A DNA stretch of 64,000 bases from JAHRAW01 sp965226545 (GCA_965226545.1 OZ245364.1:1550001-1614000), one strand, 5' to 3'; numbered from the stretch's first letter, positions 1 through 8,096 are shown. A program made the numbers and translations. Notes: generated by a model from the sequence alone, not told the origin.

Positions 1-1
1 T

Positions 2-199
2 GGCCCGCGCGATGTGCTGCTGACGATTAGTTTGGATTTCGCCGATTCGATTTCCGCCGGCGATGTCGAAAGCGCGATAAGCACTTTGGAAACGCGCATC
101 AAAGGCAAATACCCGGAAATCGCGCGGATTTTCATCGAAGCCCAAAGCATGGTCGGGCATCAACGCAACTTGGCGCGCGAACGGCAGGGTGGTGATTGA
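2..199 (+). CDS. Cation diffusion facilitator transporter, C-terminal fragment
   Basis: The reading frame is open from the first bases of the window and stops at 197-199, so only the last 65 or so residues are seen. The segment begins GPRDVLLTISLDF and continues with an acidic helix and PEIARIFIEAQS. This is the pattern of the cytoplasmic C-terminal domain of CDF metal exporters, where a beta strand after GP-DVL is followed by a helix and a final strand ending in FIEA. Full CDF proteins have six membrane helices before this domain, and those lie outside the window. The substrate (Zn, Fe, Mn or other) cannot be judged. The call rests on pattern recognition of a short tail. Confidence 0.6.
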   Translation, partial: GPRDVLLTISLDFADSISAGDVESAISTLETRIKGKYPEIARIFIEAQSMVGHQRNLARERQGGD

Positions 200-339
200 A
201 TGCGGCGGGGCGTGGCGATGGACGGTTGACGACTGTTTGACCGTCGCCTGTCCGCCGGTTTACCCTCGGCGTTTGACGGTTGTTCGAGCGTCGTTTGAGC
301 GTCGTTTGCGCACGGCGTAATCACGGTTTAACCTGCCAA

Positions 340-437
340 GTCACTCGTCGAATAACTTGTCAAGTGACTCGACAAATAACGTTGCAAGTGACGTTGTTTG
401 CGCGGATGATAAAAGAATCCTTGCGCGCCGATTTCCC
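340..437 (+). repeat. GTNAC repeat pair plus 41-bp exact copy of a pstA segment
   Basis: A 24-bp unit starting GTCACTCGTCGAATAAC is repeated at 340 and 364, with a third GTGAC at 388. It runs directly into 397-437, which is identical over 41 bp to the reverse complement of 4015-4055 inside pstA (residues FARMIKESLRADFP). In pstA the same segment is also preceded by GTNAC repeats. The two copies are in inverted orientation about 3.6 kb apart. Confidence 0.85.
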
Positions 438-534
438 CACGGTTGCACACGCTTTAATCCGATTGACCTCACGATTGATTGACGCTTGACTGGACGCTGT
501 GGCGTCGGCGGTGTTGTTTTGCCGCGCAATAATA

Positions 535-562
535 ACTTCGCATAAGATATATTATGTAAAAT
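535..562 (+). other. dif: Candidate dif site (XerC/XerD recombination site, chromosome terminus)
   Basis: The 28 bases divide into an 11-base XerC-side arm ACTTCGCATAA, a six-base spacer GATATA and an 11-base XerD-side arm TTATGTAAAAT. From memory of known sites, the XerD arm differs from E. coli dif at one position. CGCATAA of the XerC arm is identical to E. coli, while ACTTC resembles the left end of Bacillus dif. CATAA and TTATG form the usual inner inverted repeat around the spacer. The site sits in a gene-free region, as expected for dif. No xer genes are in the window. Confidence 0.75.
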
Positions 563-1130
563 AGCGAATCGGCGTGAAGGGTTGGGTTGGCGATGTTGTT
601 GGCGGTTTGGCGTCGTCAAATGCGCGTTGCCACAAGCGATTGTCGAGTCGCAATGCCCTTTTGTGTTTGGCGGTGCGCGGTTGGCGATCCGATTTGTATT
701 GCGGTTGGTTGCGGCATTAATACGGGGCGACATTGACACGGGGACACGGGAAACGCGCCGCCGGCTTGGGCGGATGAATGGACGCGCGCGGTTTGGACGG
801 GCGATGATGTGGCGCAGTGTTGTTGTTGGCGGCAGTACTGACGAGATACGGACGCTGTGCGGGCAAAATCTACGGCAAATCTACGGACAAAAAGCGGGCG
901 TGTGTGCCGGTTTTCAGCGGCAGTGATGGTGGCGATGGTGGTGACAGCATTGTCGCAAGCGTCGCCAAGCGAAAGGATTATCCAAAACCCCGCCCTTTTC
1001 TTTTGCCAAAATCCCTTTTACCGCAATTGATTTACCCGCAAAAACTCGAAATTACTTCAACTTGATTTTGTGCCAACGGCGCGCGATTTGTGGGTTGCAT
1101 CGTTGCCGGCTCGGACAACACCGTCGTCCC

Positions 1131-1219
1131 CGACTTTGCCGACTCCGACAACATTGCCGCCGTCGTCTCCGACTTTGCCGACTCCGACAACATTGCCGCC
1201 GTCGTCCCCGACTTTGCCG
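1131..1219. repeat. 39-bp tandem repeat, 2.3 copies
   Basis: The unit starting CGACTTTGCCGACTCCGACA occurs at 1131-1169 and 1170-1208, then begins a third time at 1209. The two full copies differ at only one base. A diverged partial copy precedes it near 1112-1130. The array lies just downstream of phoU on the minus strand. No function is evident. Confidence 0.85.
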
Positions 1220-1287
1220 CCAGCGTCCACCGTCGCCAATTCACCCACCCCGCCACCGCACCAAAACCCGCCACAATCCGCCCCGCC

Positions 1288-2013
1288 CTACCCGTCCTCA
1301 TTAATCCGCTGCAATATGCCGTCAATATCCTCATGCCGCACATCCACCCCGTGTTTGATGAAAACCAAATGCCCGGCGATGTTTTTGGCGTGGTTGCCGA
1401 ATCGTTCCAAGGCGCGGATGGCGAGGACGGTGGCGATGTACGGCTCGGCGTTGTCGGCGGCGGTTTCGGTGTCGAGGTTGCGCAGATGGCGGAATGACGC
1501 TTGTACGCGGTCGTCCAATTGCCGTTCTTTTTGCAGCACCGCCAACGCCTCGTCCAAATTCAATTGGTCGAACGCCTGCATCACCGCCACCAACATCATC
1601 GCCACATATTCGGCGAGCGCGTGTAAATCGCCGAGGATTGCATCGTCCGGCGCGCGGTCGCCGTCGGCGTAGAAGCGAATCGTTAAGCCGGCGATTTTGC
1701 GCGCCTCGTCGCCGGCGCGTTCGAGTTCGGCGACGATTTTGCTGACCGCAATAATCTTGCGCAAATCAGTCGCCATCGGTTGACGCAACGCAATGATGCG
1801 CACAATTTCATCATCGGCTTGCACATCCAAATCGTTGAGCGTCTTGTCGTTGTCGATAACGGCGCGCGCGCGGTCGCTGTCGTGCTGCGCGAGCGTGGCT
1901 TGCGCATCGCGCAATTGCGCCACCGCCACCCGCCCCATCCGCATCACCAACGCATGCAGGTGTGCAAGTTCATTATCGAATCTCGAAAAAATATGCGCGT
2001 CGGTGTCGTTCAT
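1288..2013 (-). CDS. phoU: Phosphate signalling/transport regulator PhoU
   Basis: The product is about 241 residues, the normal PhoU length, and all-helical. It begins MNDTDAHIFSRFDNELAHLH, as PhoU proteins do, and has the two repeated PhoU motifs with acidic metal-binding patches (ELERAGDEARKIA in the first half, ALERFGNHAKNIA in the second). PhoU links the Pst transporter to the PhoR/PhoB system and limits phosphate uptake. A longer frame begins with TTG at 2043, but the ATG at 2013 matches family N-termini and has AAGAG upstream. It is the last gene of the pst operon, separated from pstB by about 190 bases of 14-bp repeats. PhoR/PhoB genes are not in the window. Confidence 0.93.
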   Translation of the reverse strand: MNDTDAHIFSRFDNELAHLHALVMRMGRVAVAQLRDAQATLAQHDSDRARAVIDNDKTLNDLDVQADDEIVRIIALRQPMATDLRKIIAVSKIVAELERAGDEARKIAGLTIRFYADGDRAPDDAILGDLHALAEYVAMMLVAVMQAFDQLNLDEALAVLQKERQLDDRVQASFRHLRNLDTETAADNAEPYIATVLAIRALERFGNHAKNIAGHLVFIKHGVDVRHEDIDGILQRINEDG

Positions 2014-2110
2014 TGGCGGCTCTTGCGGTTGAGTGCGCGACAATGCGCACGGTGGTCACTATATTGCATATTGGTTTGAATATTGTCTTGCACATTAACT
2101 TGCATCGTAA

Positions 2111-2175
2111 CTTCGTAATCGTAAACTTTGTAATGGTAACTTTGTAATCGCAATGTTGTAATCGTAATTTAGTAA
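2111..2175. repeat. 14-bp degenerate tandem repeat between pstB and phoU
   Basis: About five copies of a 14-15-base unit of the type TCGTAACTTTGTAA, varying at a few positions. It fills the pstB-phoU spacer, which is usually short in pst operons. Several copies contain GTAAC. Confidence 0.7.
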
Positions 2176-2205
2176 CGGTGAATTGCGATTAAGCGCGGTG
2201 GCGAA

Positions 2206-3060
2206 TTAACCGAATCGTCCGGTGATGTAACCTTCGGTTAACTCGTGCTGCGGGTTGGTAAAAACTTCATTGGTCGCGCCGACTTCGACCAATCGGCCCA
2301 AATGAAAATACGCGGTGCGTTGCGATACGCGCGCGGCTTGTTGCATCGAATGGGTGACGATGCCGATGGTGTAGCGGCGGCGCAACTCGTCGATTAATTC
2401 CTCGATGCGCGCGGTTGCAATCGGGTCGAGTGCCGAGCACGGTTCATCCATCAAAATCACCTCCGGCTCAATCGCAATCGCGCGCGCGATGCATAAGCGT
2501 TGTTGTTGCCCGCCGGATAAACCGATGGCCGAATGCGTCAAGCGGTCTTTAACCTCGTCCCACAACCCGGCGCGGTGCAAACTACCTTCGACAATTTCAT
2601 CCAACTCGGCGCGGTTGGCGAATAAGCCGTGCAATTTTGCGCCGTAGGCGACGTTTTCATACACCGATTTTGGAAACGGATTCGGCGTTTGGAACACCAT
2701 GCCGACGCGCGTGCGCAGATACACCACATCCATATCGCGCCCGTAAATGTCGCGCCCGTTGAGCGTTATCGCGCCGCTGACGCGGCAGCCGTCAATCGTG
2801 TCGTTCATTCGATTAAGGCAACGCAATAAAGTCGATTTGCCGCAGCCCGACGGGCCAATCATCGCCAACACTTCATTGCGCGCCAAATCCAGCGACACGT
2901 CAAAAATCGCGCGCTTGGCGCCGTAGAACACATTGACATCGCGGCTGGTCATCGCCGCGTTATCGACAAACGGATTGCCGAGGGTCGCGCCGATTTTGGC
3001 GGTGTCGGTTATTCGCGGATTCGGCTTCACCAGCGTTTCTCGGTTTTGGCGCGCACCCAT
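2206..3060 (-). CDS. pstB: Phosphate ABC transporter ATP-binding protein PstB
   Basis: A 284-residue ATPase. Walker A GPSGCGKST lies near residues 69-77, a Q-loop FQTPNPFPKSVYENVAYG follows, then the ABC signature LSGGQQQR, Walker B VILMDEPCSALDP and a switch histidine in IVTHSMQQA. The PNPFP-S-YENV segment is typical of PstB. It powers phosphate import through PstC/PstA. The annotated start overlaps the 3' end of pstA by about 34 bases. A later in-frame methionine (MTSRDVNVFYG, near residue 37) is closer to many PstB N-termini, so the start is uncertain. The family assignment is secure. Confidence 0.95.
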   Translation of the reverse strand: MGARQNRETLVKPNPRITDTAKIGATLGNPFVDNAAMTSRDVNVFYGAKRAIFDVSLDLARNEVLAMIGPSGCGKSTLLRCLNRMNDTIDGCRVSGAITLNGRDIYGRDMDVVYLRTRVGMVFQTPNPFPKSVYENVAYGAKLHGLFANRAELDEIVEGSLHRAGLWDEVKDRLTHSAIGLSGGQQQRLCIARAIAIEPEVILMDEPCSALDPIATARIEELIDELRRRYTIGIVTHSMQQAARVSQRTAYFHLGRLVEVGATNEVFTNPQHELTEGYITGRFG

Positions 3061-4532
3061 GCAACCGCGCCGTTAATCGCGCCAAGCGCGCACAATAGCA
3101 CGACAATCGCCAGCGAAGTGCGCTCGACAAAGCCGCGCTCGGGGCTGTCGGCCCACAGGTAAATCTGCACCGGCAAGGCGGTCGATGGGTCGGTGAAGTC
3201 GCGCGGAATATCGACGATGAACGCGACCATGCCGATTGCCAGCAGCGGCGCGGTTTCGCCCAAGGCTTGCGCCAACCCGATAATCGCGCCGGTCAACATT
3301 CCGGGCAACGCCAGCGGCACAACATGATGCAGCACGCTTTGCATTTTGGATGCGCCGACGCCGAGCGCGGCTTGGCGAATGCGCGGCGGCACCGCGGCCA
3401 ACGCCGCGCGGCTCGAGATAATCACCGTCGGCAAGGTCATCAACGCCAACACCATCCCGCCGACCAACGGCACCGAACGCGGCAAGCCGACGAAGTTTAT
3501 CAGCACAGCCAAGCCGAGCAAGCCGAAGGTAATCGACGGCACCGCGGCCAGGTTGTTGATGTTGACCTCGACCCAATCGATCCATTTGTTGCGCGGCGCA
3601 AATTCCTGCAGATACACCGCCGCGCACACGCCGACCGGCAACGCCAACAACATCGTCACCAACAGCGTTAAAATCGAGCCGAGCAATGCGCCGAGAATGC
3701 CGGCTTGTTCGGCGTTGCGCGAATCGCCGGCGGTGAAAAATTGCGTGTTAAATCGTTTTTCAATCCGCCCTTGTGCGCGCAATGCGTCGATGTGCGCAAT
3801 CATTTTGTCGGAGACGCGGCGATTGTCTTCGGGCAAGTTGCGGTCGATAACGCCTTTGGTCACCAAATCGACATCGCCGCCGGCCAATAACCAAACGCGC
3901 GCGGTTTGCCCGATGAGTTCGCGGCGTTGTAACACTTCATCGCGCAAATCAAATTCGGCGCCGCTGCTGACCAATCGATACAGTTCGCGCTTTTGTTTGC
4001 GCGTGCGCACATCAGGGAAATCGGCGCGCAAGGATTCTTTTATCATCCGCGCAAATGGCGCTTGTGCGATGCGGTCGGTGAGGTCGGTGGTGGCAGCGTC
4101 ACTTGTAACGTTACTTGTAACGTCACTCGTAACATTGCCGGTCACGTCGTTCGACAAGTCACTTGTCGGCGCAAAATACGCTTGTTTGAAATTAATATCG
4201 AGGGCAATGTGGGTTTGCCACAATGCGCCGACGGCTTGCAGAAGGCTGACCGTAATCAACCACAACAAAAATGCCACGCCGATTAAAATCGCCGATGCCG
4301 CGGCGCGACGAAAACGTCGCTCTTGGCGATAGCGTGCGCTGATGTTGCGGCGCAATTGTGCATCCAAATTGTGACTGGCACCGTCATTGTTACTGTCACT
4401 GTTGCGAATGGCACTGTTACTGTTACCGTCGCCGCCGACATTGTCGACGACAGTGGCGTTGTCGCCATCGACGCCATTGTGTGCGGTCGAATGCACAGTA
4501 TTCTTTACGCGTTTATCGTTCGGTTGAGTCAC
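3027..4532 (-). CDS. pstA: Phosphate ABC transporter permease PstA, extended form with repeat-derived inserts
   Basis: This 501-residue protein carries the PstA permease core in its C-terminal half, with several membrane helices, GLAQALGETAPLL as the EAA-type ATPase contact loop, and conserved PRSVPLVGGM. The first membrane helix (AILIGVAFLLWLITVSLL) is near residues 83-100. A long periplasmic region follows, as in the extended PstA forms of gammaproteobacteria. Two segments look foreign to the family: residues 10-55, rich in N/D/S/G/V, and residues about 125-145, a four-residue repeat of the type VTSD/VTSN. Both are encoded by repeats of the kind found between genes (4371-4470 and 4098-4165). 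The start overlaps the pstC stop by four bases. Confidence 0.93.
   Translation of the reverse strand: MTQPNDKRVKNTVHSTAHNGVDGDNATVVDNVGGDGNSNSAIRNSDSNNDGASHNLDAQLRRNISARYRQERRFRRAAASAILIGVAFLLWLITVSLLQAVGALWQTHIALDINFKQAYFAPTSDLSNDVTGNVTSDVTSNVTSDAATTDLTDRIAQAPFARMIKESLRADFPDVRTRKQKRELYRLVSSGAEFDLRDEVLQRRELIGQTARVWLLAGGDVDLVTKGVIDRNLPEDNRRVSDKMIAHIDALRAQGRIEKRFNTQFFTAGDSRNAEQAGILGALLGSILTLLVTMLLALPVGVCAAVYLQEFAPRNKWIDWVEVNINNLAAVPSITFGLLGLAVLINFVGLPRSVPLVGGMVLALMTLPTVIISSRAALAAVPPRIRQAALGVGASKMQSVLHHVVPLALPGMLTGAIIGLAQALGETAPLLAIGMVAFIVDIPRDFTDPSTALPVQIYLWADSPERGFVERTSLAIVVLLCALGAINGAVAWVRAKTEKRW
4098..4165. repeat. GTNAC array inside pstA
   Basis: GTNAC pentamers start at 4098, 4105, 4110, 4117, 4122 and 4129, alternating 7- and 5-base steps for a 12-bp unit, with further copies near 4141 and 4158. 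The 12-bp period keeps frame and encodes the VTSD/VTSN repeat of PstA. The same spacing pattern occurs in the intergenic array at 45091-45133. Confidence 0.9.
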
Positions 4533-5533
4533 GCGTATTGTTCCTTGTATTTGCGCGCGATGCGCAGGGCGACGATGTTGAGCAGTAGCGTTGCCAAAAA
4601 CAGCATCAAGCCGAGTGCGAAGGCGGCAAGGGTTTTCGGGCTGTCGAATTCTTGGTCGCCGACCAACAAGGTGACGATTTGTACGGTGACGGTGGTGACC
4701 GATTCGAGTGGGTTGGCGGTTAAGTTGGCGGCCAATCCGGCGGCCATTACGACAATCATCGTCTCGCCAATCGCGCGCGATGTCGCCAACAACACGCCGC
4801 CGACAATGCCGGGAAACGCCGCCGGCAATATCACGCGGCGGATGGTTTCCGAAGGGGTTGCGCCCAAGCCGAACGAGCCGTTGCGCAACGATTGCGGCAC
4901 GGCGTTGATGACATCATCGGATAGCGACGACACAAACGGCAATATCATCACGCCCATCACCAGCCCGGTTGCCAACGCGCTTTCGGCGGTGGCTTCGAGC
5001 CCAAAAAATTGCGCGGCATCGCGCACCGCCGGGCCGACCGTCAATGCGGCGAAAAAGCCGTATACCACGGTCGGGATGCCGGCGAGAATTTCCAACGTCG
5101 GTTTGGCAATCGCGCGGATTTTGCGTCCGGCGTATTCGGATAAATACACCGCCGCCAACAACCCAAACGGCACCGCCACGGACAACGCAATCACGGTGAT
5201 TAACAAGGTGCCGGCAAACAACGGCACCGCGCCAAACGCGCCGCTCGAGCCGATTTGGTCGTCGCGGATGGCGGTTTGCGGCGACCAAGTCAAGCCGAAT
5301 AAAAAATCGGTCAGCGGCACCTGCTGAAAAAATCGCAGCGATTCAAACAACACCGACAGCACGATGCCGACTGTGGTGAAAATCGCCAAACAGGCGCACA
5401 ACAACAAAAATAATTCCAACGCGCCTTCGGCTTGCCGCCGCAACGCGCGCTGCCGACGCAACAAATGCGCCGCGACTATCAAGCCAAGCGGCGTGCCAAT
5501 AAAAAATAAACACAATGCCAACAGCGGATTCAT
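4529..5533 (-). CDS. pstC: Phosphate ABC transporter permease PstC
   Basis: A 334-residue permease with about six to seven membrane helices. Conserved PstC segments include IRAIAKPTLEILAGIPTVVYGFFA and SSLSDDVINAVP, plus an ATPase contact loop ending in TSRAIGETMIV. Phosphate delivered by PstS crosses the inner membrane through PstC/PstA. The ATG at 5533 is preceded by AAAGGA at good distance. It overlaps pstA by four bases, indicating translational coupling. No odd inserts are visible here, unlike PstA. Confidence 0.95.
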   Translation of the reverse strand: MNPLLALCLFFIGTPLGLIVAAHLLRRQRALRRQAEGALELFLLLCACLAIFTTVGIVLSVLFESLRFFQQVPLTDFLFGLTWSPQTAIRDDQIGSSGAFGAVPLFAGTLLITVIALSVAVPFGLLAAVYLSEYAGRKIRAIAKPTLEILAGIPTVVYGFFAALTVGPAVRDAAQFFGLEATAESALATGLVMGVMILPFVSSLSDDVINAVPQSLRNGSFGLGATPSETIRRVILPAAFPGIVGGVLLATSRAIGETMIVVMAAGLAANLTANPLESVTTVTVQIVTLLVGDQEFDSPKTLAAFALGLMLFLATLLLNIVALRIARKYKEQYA

Positions 5534-5566
5534 CGGGTTGTCCTTTTATAGGATGCGGTTCGATGC

Positions 5567-5655
5567 GAAGTGTAGTGCGTAGTGTACGGCGAAGTGCAGT
5601 GCAAAGTGGCGTGCGAAGTGTCGTACAAAGTTTGCGGCGAAGTGCCGCGATACGC
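5567..5655. repeat. Degenerate AAGTG/GTGC repeat between pstS and pstC
   Basis: Words such as GAAGTG, AGTGCAAAGTG and GCGAAGTG recur every 10-13 bases in the 277-base pstS-pstC spacer. The composition resembles the insert in purL at 40222-40440. Outside the repeat this spacer shows only the pstC ribosome binding site. Confidence 0.65.
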
Positions 5656-5810
5656 ACAATACGAAGGCGTCAATTATCTGCGGTTGCGATGACGATGGAT
5701 TGCGTTACAGGTTGCGTAAAAAAATGCGCGCGCATTTTAATGCGCCCGCGAAGTTAAGGCAATGGCGCGGGTGCGGTTTGCGAATCATCACAACAGCCGC
5801 CGCCGCGAAG

Positions 5811-6887
5811 TTACAAACTAACGCCGGTTTGGTTAACCCCTGCCGCGCGGAATTTTTCGCGCTCGGCATCCGGCATCGGTATCAAACCGCGGTCGGTCAA
5901 ATAGCCGTCAAAGCCCCAAGTGTCTTCATCGGTCAATTCGTCGATGAACTCGGGCATGCCGGGGATGATGCCGATATGCGCGGCTTTGGCGTAGACATAC
6001 AACGGACGCGCAATCGGATAATCGCCGGCGGCAATGCGTTCGAATTCCGGCGCGACGCCTTCGACCCGCGAACCTTGCACGATATCGGCGTTTTGGTCGA
6101 GGAAACTAAAGCCAAAGATGCCGAGAGCGTCCGGATTGTTGACGAGTTTTTGCACGATGAGGTTGTCGTTTTCACCCGCTTCGACAAACGCGCCGTCTTC
6201 GCGCAGTTGATGGCAAATGCGTTTATAAACGGCGTTGTCGGTTTTTTTCATTGCGGCAATCCAATCGATTTTTTTACAGCCGCCTTCCATCGCCAATTCG
6301 ACAAACGCATCCCGCGTCCCCGAAGTCGGCGGCGGGCCAAGCACTTCGATTTTCACCGCCGGCAAGTTCGGGTTAACATCACGCCAAGTGCGATACGGAT
6401 TATCGACCAATTCTTGCGCACCATTTTGCGCCGGCGTTTGTTTTGCCAGCGCAAGAAAAATATCCTTGCGCGTCAGCGCGAAACGCTTCGCCTTGCGCGA
6501 ATTGGCGAGCACGATGCCGTCGTAACCGATTTTGATTTCAATCACATCATCGATGCCGTTGGCGCGGCATTTTGCCAATTCGCCGGCTTTGATGCGCCGA
6601 GACGCGTTGGTGAAATCGGGATGACGTTCCCCAATCCCGCCGCAAAACAGTTTGAGTCCGCCGCCCGAACCGGTGGCTTCGATAATCGGCGTTTTAAACT
6701 TGGTGGCTTTGCCAAATCGCTCAGCGACCACAGTCGCAAACGGATAGACGGTCGAGGAGCCGACAATGTGGATGTTGCCGCGCGCATGCGCATCGCCGCC
6801 AACCGCAAAACCGCCGACAACATTCCAACCAAACACGGCAATGCAAACAACCGCCGCGCGTTTCAACACAGCATGGTAACGATGCAT
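5811..6887 (-). CDS. pstS: Phosphate-binding periplasmic protein PstS
   Basis: About 358 residues from the ATG at 6887. This is preferred over the longer frame because GAGGAAA lies just upstream and the protein then begins with a signal peptide (basic start, hydrophobic VVCIAVFGWNVVGGFAV, cleavage near AHA-RG). Mature-chain motifs are GSSTVYPFATVVAERF and EATGSGGGLKLFCGG, both phosphate-loop regions, and TSGTRDAFVELAM. It belongs to the longer PstS branch with DALGIFGFSFLDQN in the second lobe. It captures phosphate in the periplasm for PstC/A/B and is the first gene of the operon. No convincing Pho box was found upstream. Confidence 0.94.
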   Translation of the reverse strand: MHRYHAVLKRAAVVCIAVFGWNVVGGFAVGGDAHARGNIHIVGSSTVYPFATVVAERFGKATKFKTPIIEATGSGGGLKLFCGGIGERHPDFTNASRRIKAGELAKCRANGIDDVIEIKIGYDGIVLANSRKAKRFALTRKDIFLALAKQTPAQNGAQELVDNPYRTWRDVNPNLPAVKIEVLGPPPTSGTRDAFVELAMEGGCKKIDWIAAMKKTDNAVYKRICHQLREDGAFVEAGENDNLIVQKLVNNPDALGIFGFSFLDQNADIVQGSRVEGVAPEFERIAAGDYPIARPLYVYAKAAHIGIIPGMPEFIDELTDEDTWGFDGYLTDRGLIPMPDAEREKFRAAGVNQTGVSL

Positions 6888-7011
6888 GACAAAGTTTCCT
6901 CGAGGGAATGGTGAGTACAGCGGAACAGCGATGCGACAATGGGAAACGAAGTGCAAAATCCAACACCGGCAGGCGCAGATTTTAAGCGGCGACATGCCAA
7001 AAAACCGTCGC

Positions 7012-7040
7012 ATTAAACGCATTTGCGATAAATTAATCAA
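7012..7040 (-). promoter_or_regulatory. Candidate promoter for the pst operon
   Basis: On the minus strand, TTGATT (7040-7035) and TTTAAT (7017-7012) are separated by 17 bases, about 125 bases upstream of the pstS start. No clear PhoB box accompanies it. The rest of 6888-7215 holds only a weak GC hairpin near 7171-7195 resembling the terminators around 24 kb. Confidence 0.35.
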
Positions 7041-7215
7041 TAGCCGCATAAATGAAACTGGCGCCGGCGTCGCGTAAATGCCCGTGAATCCGCCCTTTAT
7101 CGCCCCGCCCCGCCGCCACTCCATCGGTCGATACATTTGCATCTTCGCTTGGCGCGTTTCGGTGATTAATAAAAAAGCCCGCTCGATGCATTGGGTGGGT
7201 TTGTCAATTAATTAA

Positions 7216-7542
7216 GCGCACTCGCAATGCGGCAATGGCGCGGTTTTTTGTATCGCTGCCGATGTCGGCGAGTTAATGGCCGACTACGGCAAAGCGACCG
7301 CGCGCACCGCCCCGTTCATTCATTTTTACGAAACCTTCCTCGGCGAATACGATCCGGCAAAACGCAAAAGCCGCGGCGTCTATTACACCCCCGAACCGGT
7401 AGTCACCTTCATCGCGCGTGCGGTGGATGATATTTTGTGCGACCAATTTGGTTTGCAAGACGGCATTGTCGCGCAAAACAAAATCACCGCGCATTACGCC
7501 CCGCGTTCCTCCGGCGTAATCGTCTTCATCGACAACGCGTGA
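7216..7542 (+). pseudogene. Restriction-modification methylase fragment (type I/IIG-like)
   Basis: The frame from 7216 encodes ADYGKATARTAPFIHFYETFLGEYDPAKRKSRGVYYTPEPVV and continues to DQFGLQDGI. This is the segment just before and into the N6-adenine methylase domain of large one-protein restriction enzymes, where PFIHFYE-FL and RGVYYTP-PVV are hallmark motifs. Only about 75 residues remain. The catalytic NPPY region is missing, and the frame runs into the 3' end of ibaG on the opposite strand, where similarity stops. No other restriction gene is nearby. I read it as a relic left by deletion. Confidence 0.8.
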
Positions 7543-7727
7543 ATTGCCGATTGCATTTTGTCGCCCAAGGCGGCGTATACCATTTGGTGGCGTTGGATTT
7601 TGGTTTTGTCGGTGAAGTCGGCGGTGCATATTACGGCTTCGAAGTGGTGGCCGTCGCCTTGTACGTTGACTTCGGCGTTGGGCAGGCCGGCTTCAATCCA
7701 GGTTTTGATTTGGTCGGGGGTGGTCAT
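7494..7727 (-). CDS. ibaG: BolA family protein IbaG
   Basis: A 77-residue protein starting MTTPDQIKTWIEAGLPNAEV, with the BolA core GDGHHFEAVI, IQRHQMVYAALGD and IHALSMKT. The tail SMKTITPEE is characteristic of the IbaG/YrbA branch, which cooperates with monothiol glutaredoxins in Fe-S or acid-stress roles. The ATG at 7727 overlaps the mlaB stop by four bases, so the pair is coupled. In many gammaproteobacteria ibaG follows mlaFEDCB, and here only the last two genes of that block remain. Confidence 0.93.
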   Translation of the reverse strand: MTTPDQIKTWIEAGLPNAEVNVQGDGHHFEAVICTADFTDKTKIQRHQMVYAALGDKMQSAIHALSMKTITPEERGA

Positions 7728-8029
7728 TGCGGTTGCTCGTGGAATAATTCGTCGAGGTCGGCGATTGATGCCATTTGCCGCAGTTGCGTCGAGGGGTTGG
7801 CGAAGATGCAGGCGGCTTGATGTTGCGCGGCGAGGTTGGCGCAATGCACCAACAACGCCAGCCCGGCGCTGTCGACTTCGCGCACCTCGGATAAATCGAT
7901 GCGCAAGGTTTTAGACGATTGCAATTGCGCGCGCAGTTGGGTGTTGAGTTGTTCATACAACTTGCGCGTTACGGCGAAGGTTAACTCACCGGACAGATGA
8001 ATCGGCGAATCGGTGGCGGCGGTTGGCAT
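7724..8029 (-). CDS. mlaB: STAS-domain protein, MlaB-like
   Basis: A single STAS domain of 101 residues with the core LRIDLSEVREVDSAGLALLVHCANLA. D-S-A-G-L is the conserved loop of MlaB and anti-sigma antagonists, and the serine is present. MlaB binds the ATPase MlaF in the phospholipid transporter that returns lipids from the outer membrane. Adjacency to ibaG favours MlaB over an anti-sigma antagonist. The transporter genes mlaFEDC are not upstream: a repeat region and an MFS gene are. It may work with a complex encoded elsewhere. Confidence 0.75.
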   Translation of the reverse strand: MPTAATDSPIHLSGELTFAVTRKLYEQLNTQLRAQLQSSKTLRIDLSEVREVDSAGLALLVHCANLAAQHQAACIFANPSTQLRQMASIADLDELFHEQPQ

Positions 8030-8096
8030 TGGGTTGTCGGTGGGGATTGGTTAAGTGAACGAATGTAAGTAAACAATTCGAGGTTAAATGGATAAT

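Larger units (their letters stand above)
200..1287. other. Gene-free stretch between CDF gene and phoU
   Basis: About 1.1 kb with no convincing coding sequence on either strand. It holds a 24-bp repeat pair and a copied piece of pstA (340-437), a dif-like site (535-562) and a 39-bp tandem repeat (1131-1219). The open frames here are short, overlap each other and follow the repeats. No clear promoter or terminator was found. Confidence 0.6.

Noticed and set aside
531..550. Similarity of ATAACTTCGCATA to half of a loxP site
   Set aside because: Only one arm matches. The whole element fits the bacterial dif layout better, and loxP belongs to phage P1.
1032..1343. Minus-strand frame with repeated SGTTAAMLSESAK
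   Set aside because: It is produced by the 39-bp tandem repeat and overlaps the end of phoU.
4323..5327. 334-codon plus-strand frame antisense to pstC/pstA
   Set aside because: It is the mirror of strongly conserved permease genes. Its composition reflects their codon pattern.
6888..7140. Pho box upstream of pstS
   Set aside because: No pair of TGTCAT-like 7-mers with 4-base spacing was found on either strand.
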